Of a stretch of 64,000 nucleotides of DNA, positions 8,276 to 19,629 are shown piece after piece. Position numbers and translations under genes: made by a program. How positions within the stretch are numbered: the stretch's first letter is position 1; each line of letters starts with the position of its first letter. The stretch is from Alkalihalobacillus alcalophilus ATCC 27647 = CGMCC 1.3604 (GTDB lineage Bacteria > Bacillota > Bacilli > Bacillales > Bacillaceae_D). The stretch lies in the NCBI RefSeq assembly GCF_000292245.2, contig NZ_ALPT02000012.1, forward strand, positions 4,690 to 68,689, written 5' to 3'. A model generated the notes under the pieces. That model had not been told where the DNA came from. It saw only the letters and a program-made list of their open reading frames with translations, and ran no database searches.

Positions 8276-8635
8276 CTAAGAGAAGGACTGATTTTTCTTC
8301 CATAGTATATTTTCATTTTTATCTTTTATAAGATCAGGGCTATTGTCGGGAGTTATTTCGAATAGTTCCCCTTCTTCCATAAATTTTTCGTCTTCACTTC
8401 CTATTAAATTTATTATTGAAATACACCAAAAAGCAATAGCTTGAAATTCATAATACTCCTCTTCATTTTCTGGGTCATCAGAATCAGGGAATCCATCCGC
8501 ATTATCTGAATTATATTCTGTATCATATTTAACTAATAATTTCCTACCATTTTTCCATTCAAGGATTAATTCCAATTTTCTATTCTTTTCATTCCACGAA
8601 AAAAATTTTGCAAATTCACTTAAGTAAATAATCAT
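8276..8635 (-). CDS. Putative immunity protein, copy 2
   Basis: A 119-residue acidic protein, a near-duplicate of the product at 7167-7508. Differences cluster at the N-terminus (IIYLSEFAKFFSWNEKN), around residues 65-75 (EEYYEFQAIAFWCISI) and at the C-terminus (WKKNQSFS). The ATG follows AGGAGGCG and overlaps by ATGA the stop of a toxin-like tail. No terminator hairpin equivalent to that after copy 1 follows this copy. Whether this copy is still expressed is unknown, but its reading frame is intact and its ribosome binding site is good. The function is inferred from context only. Confidence 0.6.
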   Translation of the reverse strand: MIIYLSEFAKFFSWNEKNRKLELILEWKNGRKLLVKYDTEYNSDNADGFPDSDDPENEEEYYEFQAIAFWCISIINLIGSEDEKFMEEGELFEITPDNSPDLIKDKNENILWKKNQSFS

Positions 8636-8880
8636 TGGTTTCGCCTCCTAGGTACAATACATGCTCCAGTATTTGAAGAGTAGGTAGTCCTAATCTTAGT
8701 TGGTGTTGCTATACTATCTTTAGAAAACCAAATGTTTTGATTAAAGTTTACACTTGCCAATTCATCATTTAAAGCTTTTTTTCTGCTCATACCGAAGCTG
8801 TTTGAATCCAGTCAAAAACAATATTGCCATTAACATCATCAATAAGTGACTCCCTTTTGATTGCTTCACTGTTTAATTTC
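8632..8880 (-). pseudogene. Frameshifted toxin C-terminus upstream of immunity copy 2
   Basis: Two minus-strand frames read as one broken protein. The first (about 8785-8877) gives NSEAIKRESLIDDVNGNIVF and then stops. The next frame gives MSRKKALNDELASVNFNQ and about 35 more residues, ending at a TGA that overlaps the immunity ATG. The last 15 residues match the tail at 7505-7549. It looks like the 3' end of a polymorphic toxin gene damaged by a frameshift and lacking its delivery part. Confidence 0.5.
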
Positions 8881-9000
8881 ATTCATTTAATGTATTTCAT
8901 CTTTTAGTCTAAACATAGGAAATATCACATCTGTTGCCTTTTTATTTCTAACTTACGCGTGTGCAAATCCTGATGCTGTTCAAAGACCTGAGAACATGAA

Positions 9001-9031
9001 AAAAAACCAACCATAAGCGGTTGGTTTTTTT
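9001..9031 (-). terminator. Terminator after rpsI
   Basis: AAAAAACCAACC pairs with GGTTGGTTTTTT around ATAAGC. The hairpin is symmetrical, so it can act in either direction. It ends the rplM-rpsI transcript and marks the edge of the conserved block. Confidence 0.9.
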
Positions 9032-9046
9032 GTAAAACTGCAAATA

Positions 9047-9439
9047 TTAACGTTTCGAGAACTGAGGTGCACGACGTGCTGCTTTAAGACCGTATTTTTT
9101 ACGCTCTTTCATACGTGCATCACGAGTTAAGAATCCAGCTGTTTTTAATGCTGGACGGTTGTCTGGGTCTACAGTAAGTAGAGCACGCGCGATACCGTGA
9201 CGGATCGCACCAGCTTGACCAGTGTAACCACCACCGTTAACGTTAACGTGAATGTCGTATTGACCTTCAACGCCTGTTTCAACTAGTGGTTGCTTAACGA
9301 TAAGCTTTAAAGTTTCAAGATTAAAATATTCATCCATTTCGCGGCCGTTAATAACTACACGACCATCGCCAGGCAATAGACGTACACGAGCAACCGAGTG
9401 CTTACGACGACCAGTACCGTAATATTGTACTTGTGCCAA
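9047..9439 (-). CDS. rpsI: 30S ribosomal protein S9
   Basis: The 130-residue protein has the family pattern: [16 protein letters not shown] at the start, the glycine-rich [21 protein letters not shown], and the basic tail RRAPQFSKR whose last Arg reaches the P-site tRNA. It is full length. It follows rplM by 20 bases in a two-gene operon ended by the hairpin at 9001-9031. A GGAGGGTATTATC spacer precedes the ATG. In Bacillus this gene is followed by ybaK/cwlD; here accessory genes intervene. Confidence 0.98.
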   Translation of the reverse strand: MAQVQYYGTGRRKHSVARVRLLPGDGRVVINGREMDEYFNLETLKLIVKQPLVETGVEGQYDIHVNVNGGGYTGQAGAIRHGIARALLTVDPDNRPALKTAGFLTRDARMKERKKYGLKAARRAPQFSKR

Positions 9440-9459
9440 GATAATACCCTCCCTATCTA

Positions 9460-9897
9460 TTAACCACGAAGTTCGTATGCTTCTGGTTTTTGAGCTTGAT
9501 GATTGTGTTCGCTACCAGCAAATACATGAAGTTTCATGCCTTGTTTACGACCAAGAGTGTTCTTTGGAAGCATCCCTTTGATTGCAAGTTCAAGCATACG
9601 CTCAGGTTTGTTTGCGCGCATGTCGCCAGCTGTTGTTTGTTTTAAACCACCTGGGTGATTTGTGTGACGGTAGTAAATTTTGTCTTTTAATTTATTACCT
9701 GTTAATTCGATTTTTGCAGCATTGATGATGATAACGTGATCACCAGTATCAACGTGTGGAGTGAATGTTGGTTTGTGCTTACCACGTAGGATAGAAGCAA
9801 CCTCTGAAGCTAGACGACCAAGTGTTTGACCTTCTGCATCAACAACATACCACTTACGATCAACTTCATTTGGCTTTGCCATATATGTTGTACGCAT
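9460..9897 (-). CDS. rplM: 50S ribosomal protein L13
   Basis: The 145-residue protein shows [45 protein letters not shown] and [10 protein letters not shown], all standard for L13, an early assembly protein of the 50S subunit. The start ATG follows AGGAGGTAAAATTC. A sigma-A type promoter and a folded leader lie upstream, so expression is independent of truA and the S10-alpha cluster. It heads the rplM-rpsI pair. Confidence 0.98.
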   Translation of the reverse strand: MRTTYMAKPNEVDRKWYVVDAEGQTLGRLASEVASILRGKHKPTFTPHVDTGDHVIIINAAKIELTGNKLKDKIYYRHTNHPGGLKQTTAGDMRANKPERMLELAIKGMLPKNTLGRKQGMKLHVFAGSEHNHQAQKPEAYELRG

Positions 9898-9898
9898 G

Positions 9899-10007
9899 AA
9901 TTTTACCTCCTAAAAACGCTCGCGTTCATTTCTTTTTTATTTTACTTAAAACCATTGTCTCTTGTAACATTCCGCAACCCGGGGCTAGTGGGTTTTTAGA
10001 ATTACCA
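9899..10007 (-). ncRNA. L13 leader RNA (autoregulatory 5' UTR of rplM)
   Basis: Between the promoter at 10014-10042 and rplM, the transcript contains AACCCACTAGCCCCGGGTT, a hairpin at about 9976-9994, and a GCTC-GCG repeat stem near the start codon. Location and the first hairpin agree with the L13 leader family known in Bacillales. The fold was judged by eye. Confidence 0.55.
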
Positions 10008-10013
10008 TCTAAC

Positions 10014-10042
10014 ATCATATAATATCTGAAACCCAATGTCAA
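10014..10042 (-). promoter_or_regulatory. Sigma-A promoter of rplM-rpsI
   Basis: TTGACA (10037-10042), a 17-base spacer and TATGAT (10014-10019) on the minus strand. The expected start is near 10007. Confidence 0.8.
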
Positions 10043-10090
10043 CACGTTACACACGGCTTCGTTGCTTTTATTCTTATTTTTTTATCCTGT

Positions 10091-10846
10091 TTAAGAAAAT
10101 ATTGGTTCCGGGTAATTTACTTGATGAAGATACAGTCCATGACCAGGGGCTGTTTTGCCTGCTTTTGTCCGATCGCACCCTTCTATAATCGCCTGAAGCT
10201 CATGTGGGTCACGTTTTCCAGTACCCACCTCAAGCAATGTGCCGACCATAATCCGAACCATATTATAAAGGAATCCATCGCCCTCGACGATAAATAATAG
10301 CTCATCACCCACATGTTGAAGCTCAAGCCTTGTCACTGTCCTTATTTTGTCGATAACGCTCGTATTAGCCGCACAGAAGGCACTAAAGTCATGTTTGCCT
10401 AATATATGTTGTGCCGCTTCTTTTATCGCCTCGATGTCTAACATTTCTGTAAAGTGATAGCAGTGATTTCTTCTAAAAAGATCGCCTTCCTTAGTTAGAA
10501 GTATCCGATACCGATATTGTTTGGAGATAGCGGAATAACGAGCATGGAAATCTTTTGAGACTTCTACTGCCTCGATGATACGTATATCAGCAGGTAATAA
10601 AGCATTAAGTGCCTTTGCCCAACGGGAGACAGGGATCGCGAGACTCGTCTCAAAATGAAACACTTGTCCCGTTGCATGCACCAGCGAATCGGTTCGCCCC
10701 GAAGAATGAATACGAAGCTCCTCGCCTTTATGAATCTTTTTCAAGCTAGCTTCGATTTCCCCTTGGATCGTTCGTTTTCCAGGTTGGACTTGATACCCTG
10801 CAAAATAAGTGCCTTCGTAGGCAACTTTACAAGCCATTTTTCTCAT
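10091..10846 (-). CDS. truA: tRNA pseudouridine synthase A
   Basis: The 251-residue enzyme converts uridines 38-40 of the tRNA anticodon arm to pseudouridine. The catalytic Asp sits in SSGRTDSLVHA (near residue 53). DFSAFCAANT and NMVRIMVGTLLEVGTGKR near the C-terminus are family blocks. The ATG follows GGAGATACTTCTA. It lies 13 bases after ecfT and is probably co-transcribed with the ecf genes, as in Bacillus. No terminator is evident after it; the rplM promoter begins about 50 bases downstream. Confidence 0.97.
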   Translation of the reverse strand: MRKMACKVAYEGTYFAGYQVQPGKRTIQGEIEASLKKIHKGEELRIHSSGRTDSLVHATGQVFHFETSLAIPVSRWAKALNALLPADIRIIEAVEVSKDFHARYSAISKQYRYRILLTKEGDLFRRNHCYHFTEMLDIEAIKEAAQHILGKHDFSAFCAANTSVIDKIRTVTRLELQHVGDELLFIVEGDGFLYNMVRIMVGTLLEVGTGKRDPHELQAIIEGCDRTKAGKTAPGHGLYLHQVNYPEPIFS

Positions 10847-10859
10847 TAGAAGTATCTCC

Positions 10860-11660
10860 TTACATCATTCTTAACCAAATAATCACTATTCCTAAAGCGA
10901 TACAGCTCAACAGACTAATCGTGTCCCGCCAGCTCCAAACAAGCTCTCTTAATTTCGTACGACCTTCGCCTCCCTGATAGCCTCTCGCCTCCATCGCCAA
11001 AGCAAGTTCCTCTGCCCGCTTAAAAGCACTCATAAATAATGGGACTAATAAAGGGATTAATGCTTTAATTCGTTCCTTCCAAGGCCCTGATGTTAAATCA
11101 ACCCCACGAGCCATTTGAGCCTTTAATATTTTCTCCGCTTCCTGTAAAAAGGTCGGAATAAACCGAAGCGCGATCGAAATCATTAAAGCAAACTCATGAG
11201 CAGGCAATCGAACTTTCTTTAACGGCGTTAAAAGCTGTTCTAACCCATCTGTTAGTTGCATCGGACTCGTTGTCAACGTCACGAGAGACGTAATCGCCAC
11301 AATCGAGATAAGCCGTACCGCGATAAAGGTTCCTTGGTAAAAACCATTTTCATGCACCGATAAAGCTCCTAACTCTAACCATACAGATCCACCTTTTGTC
11401 ATAAAAAGATGGAGGAGAAACGTAAAAGCGACGAGGATAAAAATGGGTTTCAGTCCTCGATAGAGAAAATAAAACGGAATATGCGATAGCCACATTAAAA
11501 AAAGAGCAAAACCAACAAACAAAAGCATTCCATACCAATTGGACGTCAAAAAAACGAGCAACATCAGCAAAAAGGCCGCAATAATTTTCGTTCGCGGGTC
11601 AAGTCGATGTAAAAAAGACTCTACCGGCACAAACTGACCAATAATGACATGACTAAACAT
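10860..11660 (-). CDS. ecfT: Energy-coupling factor transporter membrane protein EcfT
   Basis: This 266-residue integral membrane protein has about six to seven hydrophobic segments and the two Ala-Arg-Gly motifs ([10 protein letters not shown] and [10 protein letters not shown]) that dock onto the two ATPases. EcfT couples ATP hydrolysis to interchangeable vitamin-binding S components encoded elsewhere. It overlaps ecfA2 by one base. The set ecfA1-ecfA2-ecfT-truA after rplQ is the usual Bacillus arrangement. Confidence 0.97.
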   Translation of the reverse strand: MFSHVIIGQFVPVESFLHRLDPRTKIIAAFLLMLLVFLTSNWYGMLLFVGFALFLMWLSHIPFYFLYRGLKPIFILVAFTFLLHLFMTKGGSVWLELGALSVHENGFYQGTFIAVRLISIVAITSLVTLTTSPMQLTDGLEQLLTPLKKVRLPAHEFALMISIALRFIPTFLQEAEKILKAQMARGVDLTSGPWKERIKALIPLLVPLFMSAFKRAEELALAMEARGYQGGEGRTKLRELVWSWRDTISLLSCIALGIVIIWLRMM

Positions 11661-12529
11661 TAGGGTGACTCCTTTTCACTTAAGTGCCGGTCAATATAAG
11701 CGACCACATTATCGAGGTCATAATAAAGTTCATCGTCTGTGAGCGAAAATTTTTCTTTGAAAGCATATAAAAATTCGACTTCCTCTGGCAAGGACAAACC
11801 GAAACCTCTTAGCTTATCCACTTGTCGAAAGATTTCATCACGAGTACCAACCATTTCAACTTTTCCTTGATCAAGCACAATAAAATAGTCGGCATAACGG
11901 GCGGCGTCTTCCATTTGATGTGTAATCAATATCGTCGTCGTATCATGTTCCTGATGATAACGCGCGAACAAATCAAGCATCGTCTCGCGCCCTTCTGGAT
12001 CCAGTCCAGCGGTTGGCTCATCTAACACCAAAACCTCTGGCAAACTAACAAGGACCCCCGCTATTGCAACACGTCTCATCTGTCCACCACTTAATTGAAA
12101 AGGAGAAGACTCCAACAAACTCTCGTCTAAACCGACTTTCGGTAAAATCTCCATCATTCGTTCCTCTGCCAACTGTTCACTCATGCCAAAGTTTCTCGGT
12201 CCAAAACAAATGTCTTTTCTCACCGTCTCTTCAAACAACTGATGCTCAGGGTATTGAAAAACCATTCCGACCTTTTGCCGTAGTGACTTATAATCGGTAA
12301 ACTTTTCACCTGCTTTTATAACAAATGATCCGACCTGAACCGTGCCTTTAGTTGGTTTTAACAATCCATTTAAATGCTGAATAAAGGTCGATTTCCCTGA
12401 GCCTGTATGGCCAATAACCGCTGTAAAAGAGCCAGAAGGAATTTCGACATTAATCTCCTTTAATGCTTTTTTTTCAAAAGGAGTACCAGCCATATAGAGA
12501 TGCTCTACTTGTTCAAGCTTAATGTCCAT
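11660..12529 (-). CDS. ecfA2: Energy-coupling factor ATPase EcfA2
   Basis: The 289-residue ABC ATPase has Walker [11 protein letters not shown]-loop [13 protein letters not shown], signature LSGGQMRR and Walker [16 protein letters not shown], then the H-loop ITHQMEDA. It pairs with EcfA1 under EcfT to power uptake of vitamins and cofactors. Its start lies 25 bases inside the 3' end of ecfA1, so the two are translationally linked. Confidence 0.97.
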   Translation of the reverse strand: MDIKLEQVEHLYMAGTPFEKKALKEINVEIPSGSFTAVIGHTGSGKSTFIQHLNGLLKPTKGTVQVGSFVIKAGEKFTDYKSLRQKVGMVFQYPEHQLFEETVRKDICFGPRNFGMSEQLAEERMMEILPKVGLDESLLESSPFQLSGGQMRRVAIAGVLVSLPEVLVLDEPTAGLDPEGRETMLDLFARYHQEHDTTTILITHQMEDAARYADYFIVLDQGKVEMVGTRDEIFRQVDKLRGFGLSLPEEVEFLYAFKEKFSLTDDELYYDLDNVVAYIDRHLSEKESP

Positions 12530-13341
12530 AATGCCTCAATCAACTCCTCTTCGGTTAATACAGGTGGATTCACGCTCCGGTCATAGCTTTGTAATTTTTC
12601 CTGAAGAGCGACAATAAAGGGAACTCGTAACCCTGCCTTTTGAACAATATTCTTATCTTGAAAAAGAGCAAGAGGGCTTTTGTCAGCAATAATCTTTCCT
12701 TTATCAAGCACAATCATTCGCTCTGCTTCTGCTGCTTCTTTCATATCATGGGTAATTGAAATAATCGTGATACCTTGTTCGTTTAACATCCGCATAATTT
12801 CAAGTACTTCTTCTCTTCCATTCGGATCAAGCATAGAAGTAGCCTCATCAAAAATAAGGACCTCTGGTTCTAAGGCTAATACACCGCATATCGCCACACG
12901 TTGCTTTTGCCCACCTGAAAGGCGATGTGGTTCCATATCCATTAGTTCATGAACACCTATCAACTTGGCATAATGAGCTATCCTCTTAACCATGATTTCA
13001 CGTGACAATCCTTGGTTTTCTAACCCAAATGCTATATCATCTCTTACCGTTGTCGCCACAAATTGATGCTCAGGATTTTGGAAAATCATTCCGACCTTTT
13101 GACGGATCACCCGTAAATCATTAGAATTACTTGTTTGTAAGCCATCAATCAAAATAGCCCCTTCTGTTGGCTGGTTCAGTCCATTCATGAGTCGACCTAG
13201 CGTCGATTTACCCGAACCATTCCGACCAACAATCGCTACCCATTCTTTCGCTTCAACTGATAAAGACAATTCGTTAATGGCGGTTTCCTCGCTACCATCA
13301 TATTGATACGTAACATTGTCAAATAAGATGAGGTGATTCAT
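12505..13341 (-). CDS. ecfA1: Energy-coupling factor ATPase EcfA1
   Basis: The 278-residue partner ATPase has Walker A GRNGSGKST, Q-loop FQNPEHQFVATTV, signature LSGGQKQR and Walker B VLIFDEATSMLDPNG, in which the usual 'DEPT' is DEAT, as in EcfA1/CbiO1 proteins. The region after residue 220 is the A-component C-terminal extension. The gene begins about 140 bases after rplQ, beyond the rplQ terminator, so a promoter in that gap or read-through would drive the ecf operon. Confidence 0.96.
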   Translation of the reverse strand: MNHLILFDNVTYQYDGSEETAINELSLSVEAKEWVAIVGRNGSGKSTLGRLMNGLNQPTEGAILIDGLQTSNSNDLRVIRQKVGMIFQNPEHQFVATTVRDDIAFGLENQGLSREIMVKRIAHYAKLIGVHELMDMEPHRLSGGQKQRVAICGVLALEPEVLIFDEATSMLDPNGREEVLEIMRMLNEQGITIISITHDMKEAAEAERMIVLDKGKIIADKSPLALFQDKNIVQKAGLRVPFIVALQEKLQSYDRSVNPPVLTEEELIEALWTLSLNK

Positions 13342-13389
13342 CTAAAGTCCACCCCCATGCCTTAAGGCAATAGAATATGTTCGTATAAC

Positions 13390-13442
13390 AAAAAAAGGGC
13401 TCCACAGTAAGAGCAGCAATTGCTCTCATTCTGTCGTGCCCT
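13390..13442 (-). terminator. Terminator at the end of the S10-spc-alpha cluster
   Basis: On the minus strand AGGGC.ACGACAG...GAGAGC pairs with GCTCTTA.CTGTGG.AGCCCT and is followed by seven T. It separates rplQ from the ecf genes. Confidence 0.85.
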
Positions 13443-13482
13443 AATCGTAAACATTTATAGAGAGCCGTCTAACGTAAAAACG

Positions 13483-13845
13483 TTAAACAAGCTCAATAAT
13501 TACCATTGGAGCACCGTCTCCACGACGAGGTCCAAGTTTTAAAATACGAGTATATCCACCTTGACGCTCTTCATAACGAGTTGCGATATCAGAGAAAAGC
13601 TTTTGGATTGCATCTTGACCAGACTCTTCATCTGCAACCTCACGACGAATAAATGCTGCCGCTTGACGACGAGCATGTAAATCGCCACGCTTTCCAAGAG
13701 TGATCATTTTCTCAACGATTGAACGAAGCTCTTTTGCTTTCGCTTCAGTCGTTTCGATACGCTCATTAATAATAAGGTCAGTAGCTAAGTCGCGAAAAAG
13801 TGCTTTACGTCCAGCACTGTCACGGCCTAATTTTGCGTATGCCAT
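13483..13845 (-). CDS. rplQ: 50S ribosomal protein L17
   Basis: The 120-residue product starts [20 protein letters not shown] and contains [21 protein letters not shown] and the C-terminal [11 protein letters not shown] block. The ATG at 13845 follows GGGAGGGAAACGAACT; an upstream extension to 13869 has no support. The last gene of the alpha operon, directly after rpoA. Confidence 0.98.
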   Translation of the reverse strand: MAYAKLGRDSAGRKALFRDLATDLIINERIETTEAKAKELRSIVEKMITLGKRGDLHARRQAAAFIRREVADEESGQDAIQKLFSDIATRYEERQGGYTRILKLGPRRGDGAPMVIIELV

Positions 13846-13934
13846 AGTTCGTTTCCCTCCCTTAATCAATACTTTCCCCTAAAAGGGAACAAGTATAAAA
13901 ATCAATTCATGATGTAAATCATAGCTGCCTAAAC

Positions 13935-14879
13935 TTAATCTTCTTTACGAAGACCAAGACCTAGTTCACCAAGCTTCTCTTGAACTTCTTCTAAAGATTT
14001 ACGTCCAAGATTACGTACTTTCATCATGTCTTCTTCTGTTTTTTGTGTAAGCTCTTGTACTGTGTTAATACCAGCACGTTTTAAACAGTTATAAGAACGA
14101 ACAGATAAATCAAGCTCTTCAATTGTCATTTCAAGAACTTTTTCTTTCTGATCTTCTTCTTTTTCGACCATGATTTCCGCATTTTGTGCTTGATCCGTTA
14201 AACCGACGAAGATGTTAAGGTGTTCTGTTAAAATTTTCGCACCTAAAGAAACTGCTTCTTCAGGTCGAATACTTCCATCAGTCCACACATCAAGAGTAAG
14301 TTTGTCATAATTCGTCACTTGACCGACACGAGTATTTTCTACTTGGTAATTTACACGTGATACTGGTGTGTAAATCGAGTCGATCGGAAGAACACCAATT
14401 GGTTGATCTTCATTTTTATTTCCTACAGCCAAGACATAACCACGGCCACGTTTGGCTGTTAAACGCATGCGAAGGTTTGCACCTTTTGCTAAGGTAGCAA
14501 TATATAAGTCAGGGTTCAACACTTCGATATCACTATCATGTGTTAAATCTCCTGCTCTTACTTCGCCTTCACCTTGTACATCAATCTCCAAAGTCTTTTC
14601 TTCATCTGAATATATCTTCAGTGCTAGCTTCTTCAGGTTAAGGATGATTGTTGTTACGTCCTCTACAACCCCTTCGATTGTAGAAAACTCATGTAAAACC
14701 CCATCAATTTGTACTGAAGTAATCGCCGCACCTGGTAGTGATGATAGAAGAATACGACGTAAGGAGTTTCCTAGAGTTGTACCATACCCACGTTCTAGCG
14801 GTTCTACTACAAACTTTCCGTACTTTGCGTCTTCACTAACTTCAACCGTTTCAATAATTGGCTTTTCGATTTCAATCAT
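13935..14879 (-). CDS. rpoA: RNA polymerase subunit alpha
   Basis: The 314-residue protein has the dimerising N-terminal domain ([23 protein letters not shown], about 31-53) and the C-terminal DNA- and activator-binding domain (from about 245: [33 protein letters not shown]). An acidic linker (EKEEDQKEK) joins them. The gene lies between rpsK and rplQ as in other Firmicutes, with a 168-base spacer after rpsK containing a GTTAGGCTTTCCTAAC hairpin at about 14919-14936. Confidence 0.99.
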   Translation of the reverse strand: MIEIEKPIIETVEVSEDAKYGKFVVEPLERGYGTTLGNSLRRILLSSLPGAAITSVQIDGVLHEFSTIEGVVEDVTTIILNLKKLALKIYSDEEKTLEIDVQGEGEVRAGDLTHDSDIEVLNPDLYIATLAKGANLRMRLTAKRGRGYVLAVGNKNEDQPIGVLPIDSIYTPVSRVNYQVENTRVGQVTNYDKLTLDVWTDGSIRPEEAVSLGAKILTEHLNIFVGLTDQAQNAEIMVEKEEDQKEKVLEMTIEELDLSVRSYNCLKRAGINTVQELTQKTEEDMMKVRNLGRKSLEEVQEKLGELGLGLRKED

Positions 14880-15047
14880 TAAACAAACCCTCCTTCAAAA
14901 CGTCGAACTCCGGTAGACTGTTAGGAAAGCCTAACCGGACATCCCATTAGGCAGTTCCCAACCGTTTCACCTTAATTGCCAACTGGATTTTTTTCCGTCT
15001 TATCCATTATTGACACATTCAGGAAATCTATACAATGATTGATTCCG

Positions 15048-15440
15048 TTACACTCTACGACGTTTTGGCGGACGGCAGCCGTTATGTGGAACTGGAGTCA
15101 CATCTTTGATCATGTTGACTTCTAGTCCGACAGCTTGTAATGAACGAATTGCAGCTTCACGACCCGCGCCAGGACCTTTTACAGATACTTCGATTGTTTT
15201 CATGCCGTTTTCCATTGCTGTTTTTGCCGCAGCTTCTGCTGCCATTTGAGCAGCAAATGGAGTTGACTTACGAGAACCTTTGAAGCCTAATGCTCCAGCA
15301 CTTGCCCATGAAATTGCATTACCGTGCATATCAGTAATCGTCACGATAGTGTTGTTGAATGTTGAACGAATATGTGCAACACCCGATTCAACATTTTTAC
15401 GTTGACGACGCTTTGGACGAGTATTCGTTTTCTTAGCCAT
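15048..15440 (-). CDS. rpsK: 30S ribosomal protein S11
   Basis: The 130-residue protein contains the blocks [35 protein letters not shown] and, at the end, [14 protein letters not shown]. It is a platform protein of the 30S subunit near the mRNA exit. It follows rpsM by 21 bases with a GGAGG site. Confidence 0.99.
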   Translation of the reverse strand: MAKKTNTRPKRRQRKNVESGVAHIRSTFNNTIVTITDMHGNAISWASAGALGFKGSRKSTPFAAQMAAEAAAKTAMENGMKTIEVSVKGPGAGREAAIRSLQAVGLEVNMIKDVTPVPHNGCRPPKRRRV

Positions 15441-15461
15441 TGCTTATACGACCTCCCTTAC

Positions 15462-15827
15462 TTATTTCTTCTTATTCGCTACAGTACGACGAGGACCTTT
15501 ACGCGTACGTGCATTGTTTTTAGAATTTTGACCACGAACTGGTAAACTACGACGGTGGCGGATACCACGATACGAACCAATTTCAATTAGACGTTTAATG
15601 TTAAGAGAAACTTCACGACGAAGGTCTCCTTCTACTGTGTGTGCTTCCACAGCTTCACGAATGCGACCTAACTCTTCTTCTGTTAAATCACGAACGCGTG
15701 TATTTTCTGATACACCAGCTTGTGCAAGAATTTCTGTTGATTTAGCTTTTCCAATTCCGAAGACATACGTTAGTGCAATGACTACACGTTTGTCACGAGG
15801 AATATCAACACCAGCAATACGTGCCAT
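15462..15827 (-). CDS. rpsM: 30S ribosomal protein S13
   Basis: The 121-residue protein shows [20 protein letters not shown], the helix-hairpin-helix [28 protein letters not shown] and the basic tail that contacts P-site tRNA. It follows rpmJ by 19 bases in the spc-alpha operon. Confidence 0.99.
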   Translation of the reverse strand: MARIAGVDIPRDKRVVIALTYVFGIGKAKSTEILAQAGVSENTRVRDLTEEELGRIREAVEAHTVEGDLRREVSLNIKRLIEIGSYRGIRHRRSLPVRGQNSKNNARTRKGPRRTVANKKK

Positions 15828-15846
15828 TAATTAGCACCTCCTTATA

Positions 15847-15996
<150 letters not shown>

Positions 15997-16061
15997 TTAA
16001 ATTGACTTAAACAGATCGAATTCAAAAACGAACAACGTTTTTTGTTAACGATGAACGCTAT

Positions 16062-16280
16062 TTATTTATAACGATAAGTAATTCGTCCACGAGTTAAATC
16101 ATAAGGTGAAAGTTCAACAGTCACTTTATCTCCAGGTAAAATTCGAATAAAGTGCATTCTAATTTTTCCCGATACGTGTGCTAAAACTTTATGTCCATTT
16201 TCTAACTCTACACGAAACATTGCATTAGGAAGTGGTTCAATTACTGTACCTTCAACTTCAATTACATCTTCTTTCGCCAT
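16062..16280 (-). CDS. infA: Translation initiation factor IF-1
   Basis: The 72-residue OB-fold protein ([20 protein letters not shown]..., [24 protein letters not shown]) binds the ribosomal A site during initiation. Size and sequence are typical. It lies between map and rpmJ as in Bacillus, with a 100-base gap to rpmJ. Confidence 0.98.
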   Translation of the reverse strand: MAKEDVIEVEGTVIEPLPNAMFRVELENGHKVLAHVSGKIRMHFIRILPGDKVTVELSPYDLTRGRITYRYK

Positions 16281-16389
16281 AGGTATTCACGCTCCTTCCT
16301 TCAGTAAATCTTGTCTATACAAAAAGTTGCTCACCTATATGCACCTTTTAATTAGTCACATGTTCATCACTTCAAAGCTATCGAAACCT

Positions 16390-17846
<1,457 letters not shown>

Positions 17847-17863
17847 TTACCCTGCTCCCCTTT

Positions 17864-19156
17864 TTACTTAATAAACCCTTTATATGAACGTTTAATTAAT
17901 TGACTTTCAATACGTTTCATCGTATCTAATGCTACACCAACTACGATTAATAATCCAGTTCCACCAATTTGAATTGCTTGTGGCAATCCGAGTAACTTTG
18001 TGAAAAAGACCGGAAGAATTGCTACAACCGCTAAGAAGATTGCGCCAACAAACGTTAAACGATATAAAATGCGCGTTAAGTAAGTTTGTGTTGATTTTCC
18101 TGGACGAATGCCTGGGATATAGCCACCTTGTTTTTTAAGGTTTTCAGCCATCTGCTCAGGATTAACTTGAACAAATGTATAGAAATACGTAAACCCAATT
18201 ATTAATGCCGCATAAACAATCATCCCAACAGGGTTAGTATAATCGAAATACGTAATAATCCAGTTTGAAACAGCATTATCTCTACCGAAAAATCCTGCAA
18301 CGACTGGTGGGAACATAAACAACGATAAAGCAAAGATAACCGGAATTACCCCTGCAGCATTTACTTTAATCGGTAAATGTGTTGATTGTCCTCCAACCGG
18401 GCTACGACCAGCTAGACGCTTTGCATACTGAACTGGAATTTTTCTTAATGCTTGCTGTATAAATATTACCCCAACTGTAATTGCTAAAATCGCAAGCAAT
18501 AATAACAAAACAGTTACAATGCTTAGGAATAATTGGTCACCTGCATTTTCAATTTGAAGTGCGTAAATCTGGTTAACCGCATTAGGAATCCCAGCAGCAA
18601 TACCAGCAAAAATTAAGATAGAAATACCATTTCCGACACCATACGCAGTAATTTGTTCACCTAACCACATAAGGAATGCCGTACCAGCAGTTAAAACGAG
18701 AGCTATAAATATATACATTGGAATTGAAGGATTAGGAATTAATCCTGGAAACATAGCATTAAACCCAACCGACATTCCTAACGCTTGAATGAATCCTAAA
18801 ACGATCGTTCCATATCGAGTAAACTGAGTTAACTTACGTCGTCCAGCTTCTCCTTGTTTTGCCCACTCTGCAAATTTAGGAACTACATCCATTTGTAACA
18901 ACTGCACAACGATTGAAGCAGTGATATAAGGCATAATTCCCATTGCAAAAATTGAAAAGTTCCCTAATGCTCCACCGCCAAACGTGTTGAGAAAACCAAA
19001 AGCATTAGCTTGGTCTACAAAGTTTAGTACATCACTATTAGATCCTGGTATAGGAATAAAACTCCCAATCCTAAATACAATGAGCATAAGAAGGGTGAAT
19101 ACGACCTTACGACGGATATCACCCACCCTAATGATGTTGGAGATCGTTTGGAACAT
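17864..19156 (-). CDS. secY: Protein translocase subunit SecY
   Basis: The 430-residue channel protein has ten predicted membrane helices. Family landmarks are IPIPGSN at the first helix, MPYITASIVVQLL, TRYGTIVLGFIQ, the cytoplasmic loop KRLAGRSPVGGQSTHLPIKVN, and QGGYIPGIRPGK near the C-terminal cytosolic loop. With SecE (45.4 kb) and SecG it forms the export channel. It overlaps rplO by one base. Confidence 0.98.
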   Translation of the reverse strand: MFQTISNIIRVGDIRRKVVFTLLMLIVFRIGSFIPIPGSNSDVLNFVDQANAFGFLNTFGGGALGNFSIFAMGIMPYITASIVVQLLQMDVVPKFAEWAKQGEAGRRKLTQFTRYGTIVLGFIQALGMSVGFNAMFPGLIPNPSIPMYIFIALVLTAGTAFLMWLGEQITAYGVGNGISILIFAGIAAGIPNAVNQIYALQIENAGDQLFLSIVTVLLLLLAILAITVGVIFIQQALRKIPVQYAKRLAGRSPVGGQSTHLPIKVNAAGVIPVIFALSLFMFPPVVAGFFGRDNAVSNWIITYFDYTNPVGMIVYAALIIGFTYFYTFVQVNPEQMAENLKKQGGYIPGIRPGKSTQTYLTRILYRLTFVGAIFLAVVAILPVFFTKLLGLPQAIQIGGTGLLIVVGVALDTMKRIESQLIKRSYKGFIK

Positions 19157-19596
19157 TAAATCACCTCTGTTTTTCCGCCAGCAGCTTCGATTGCTGCTAC
19201 AGCTGAGGCCGAGAACTTGTTGGCTTTAACCGTTAAGTTCTTTTCAATTTTACCGTTACCCAAAATCTTAATACCGTATTTAACGTTTTTCACAGTACCA
19301 GACTCAATTAGTAATTCAGGTGTTACTTCAGTACCTTCCTCAAAACGATTAAGAGTATCTAAATTAACAACCGTAAATTCCTTACGAGTTGGATTAGTAA
19401 AACCACGTTTTGGTAAACGACGGTATAGAGGATTTTGACCACCTTCAAAACCTGGACGTACACCGCCACCAGAGCGTGAATTTTGACCTTTGTGTCCTCT
19501 ACCTGATGTTTTTCCGTTTCCAGAACCGATACCACGACCAACGCGGTTACGGACTTTACGTGATCCTTCTGCAGGTTTTAACTCATGAAGTTTCAT
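19156..19596 (-). CDS. rplO: 50S ribosomal protein L15
   Basis: The 146-residue protein starts [20 protein letters not shown] and has the long glycine-rich basic extension ([20 protein letters not shown]) that threads into 23S rRNA, then a globular part ending [12 protein letters not shown]. Follows rpmD in the spc cluster. Confidence 0.98.
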   Translation of the reverse strand: MKLHELKPAEGSRKVRNRVGRGIGSGNGKTSGRGHKGQNSRSGGGVRPGFEGGQNPLYRRLPKRGFTNPTRKEFTVVNLDTLNRFEEGTEVTPELLIESGTVKNVKYGIKILGNGKIEKNLTVKANKFSASAVAAIEAAGGKTEVI

Positions 19597-19629
19597 GTCG
19601 ACACCTCCTCATTAATAAGAATAATGATA

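Noticed and set aside
14452..14916. Plus-strand open frame of 154 codons
   Set aside because: Antisense shadow of rpoA; no family resemblance.
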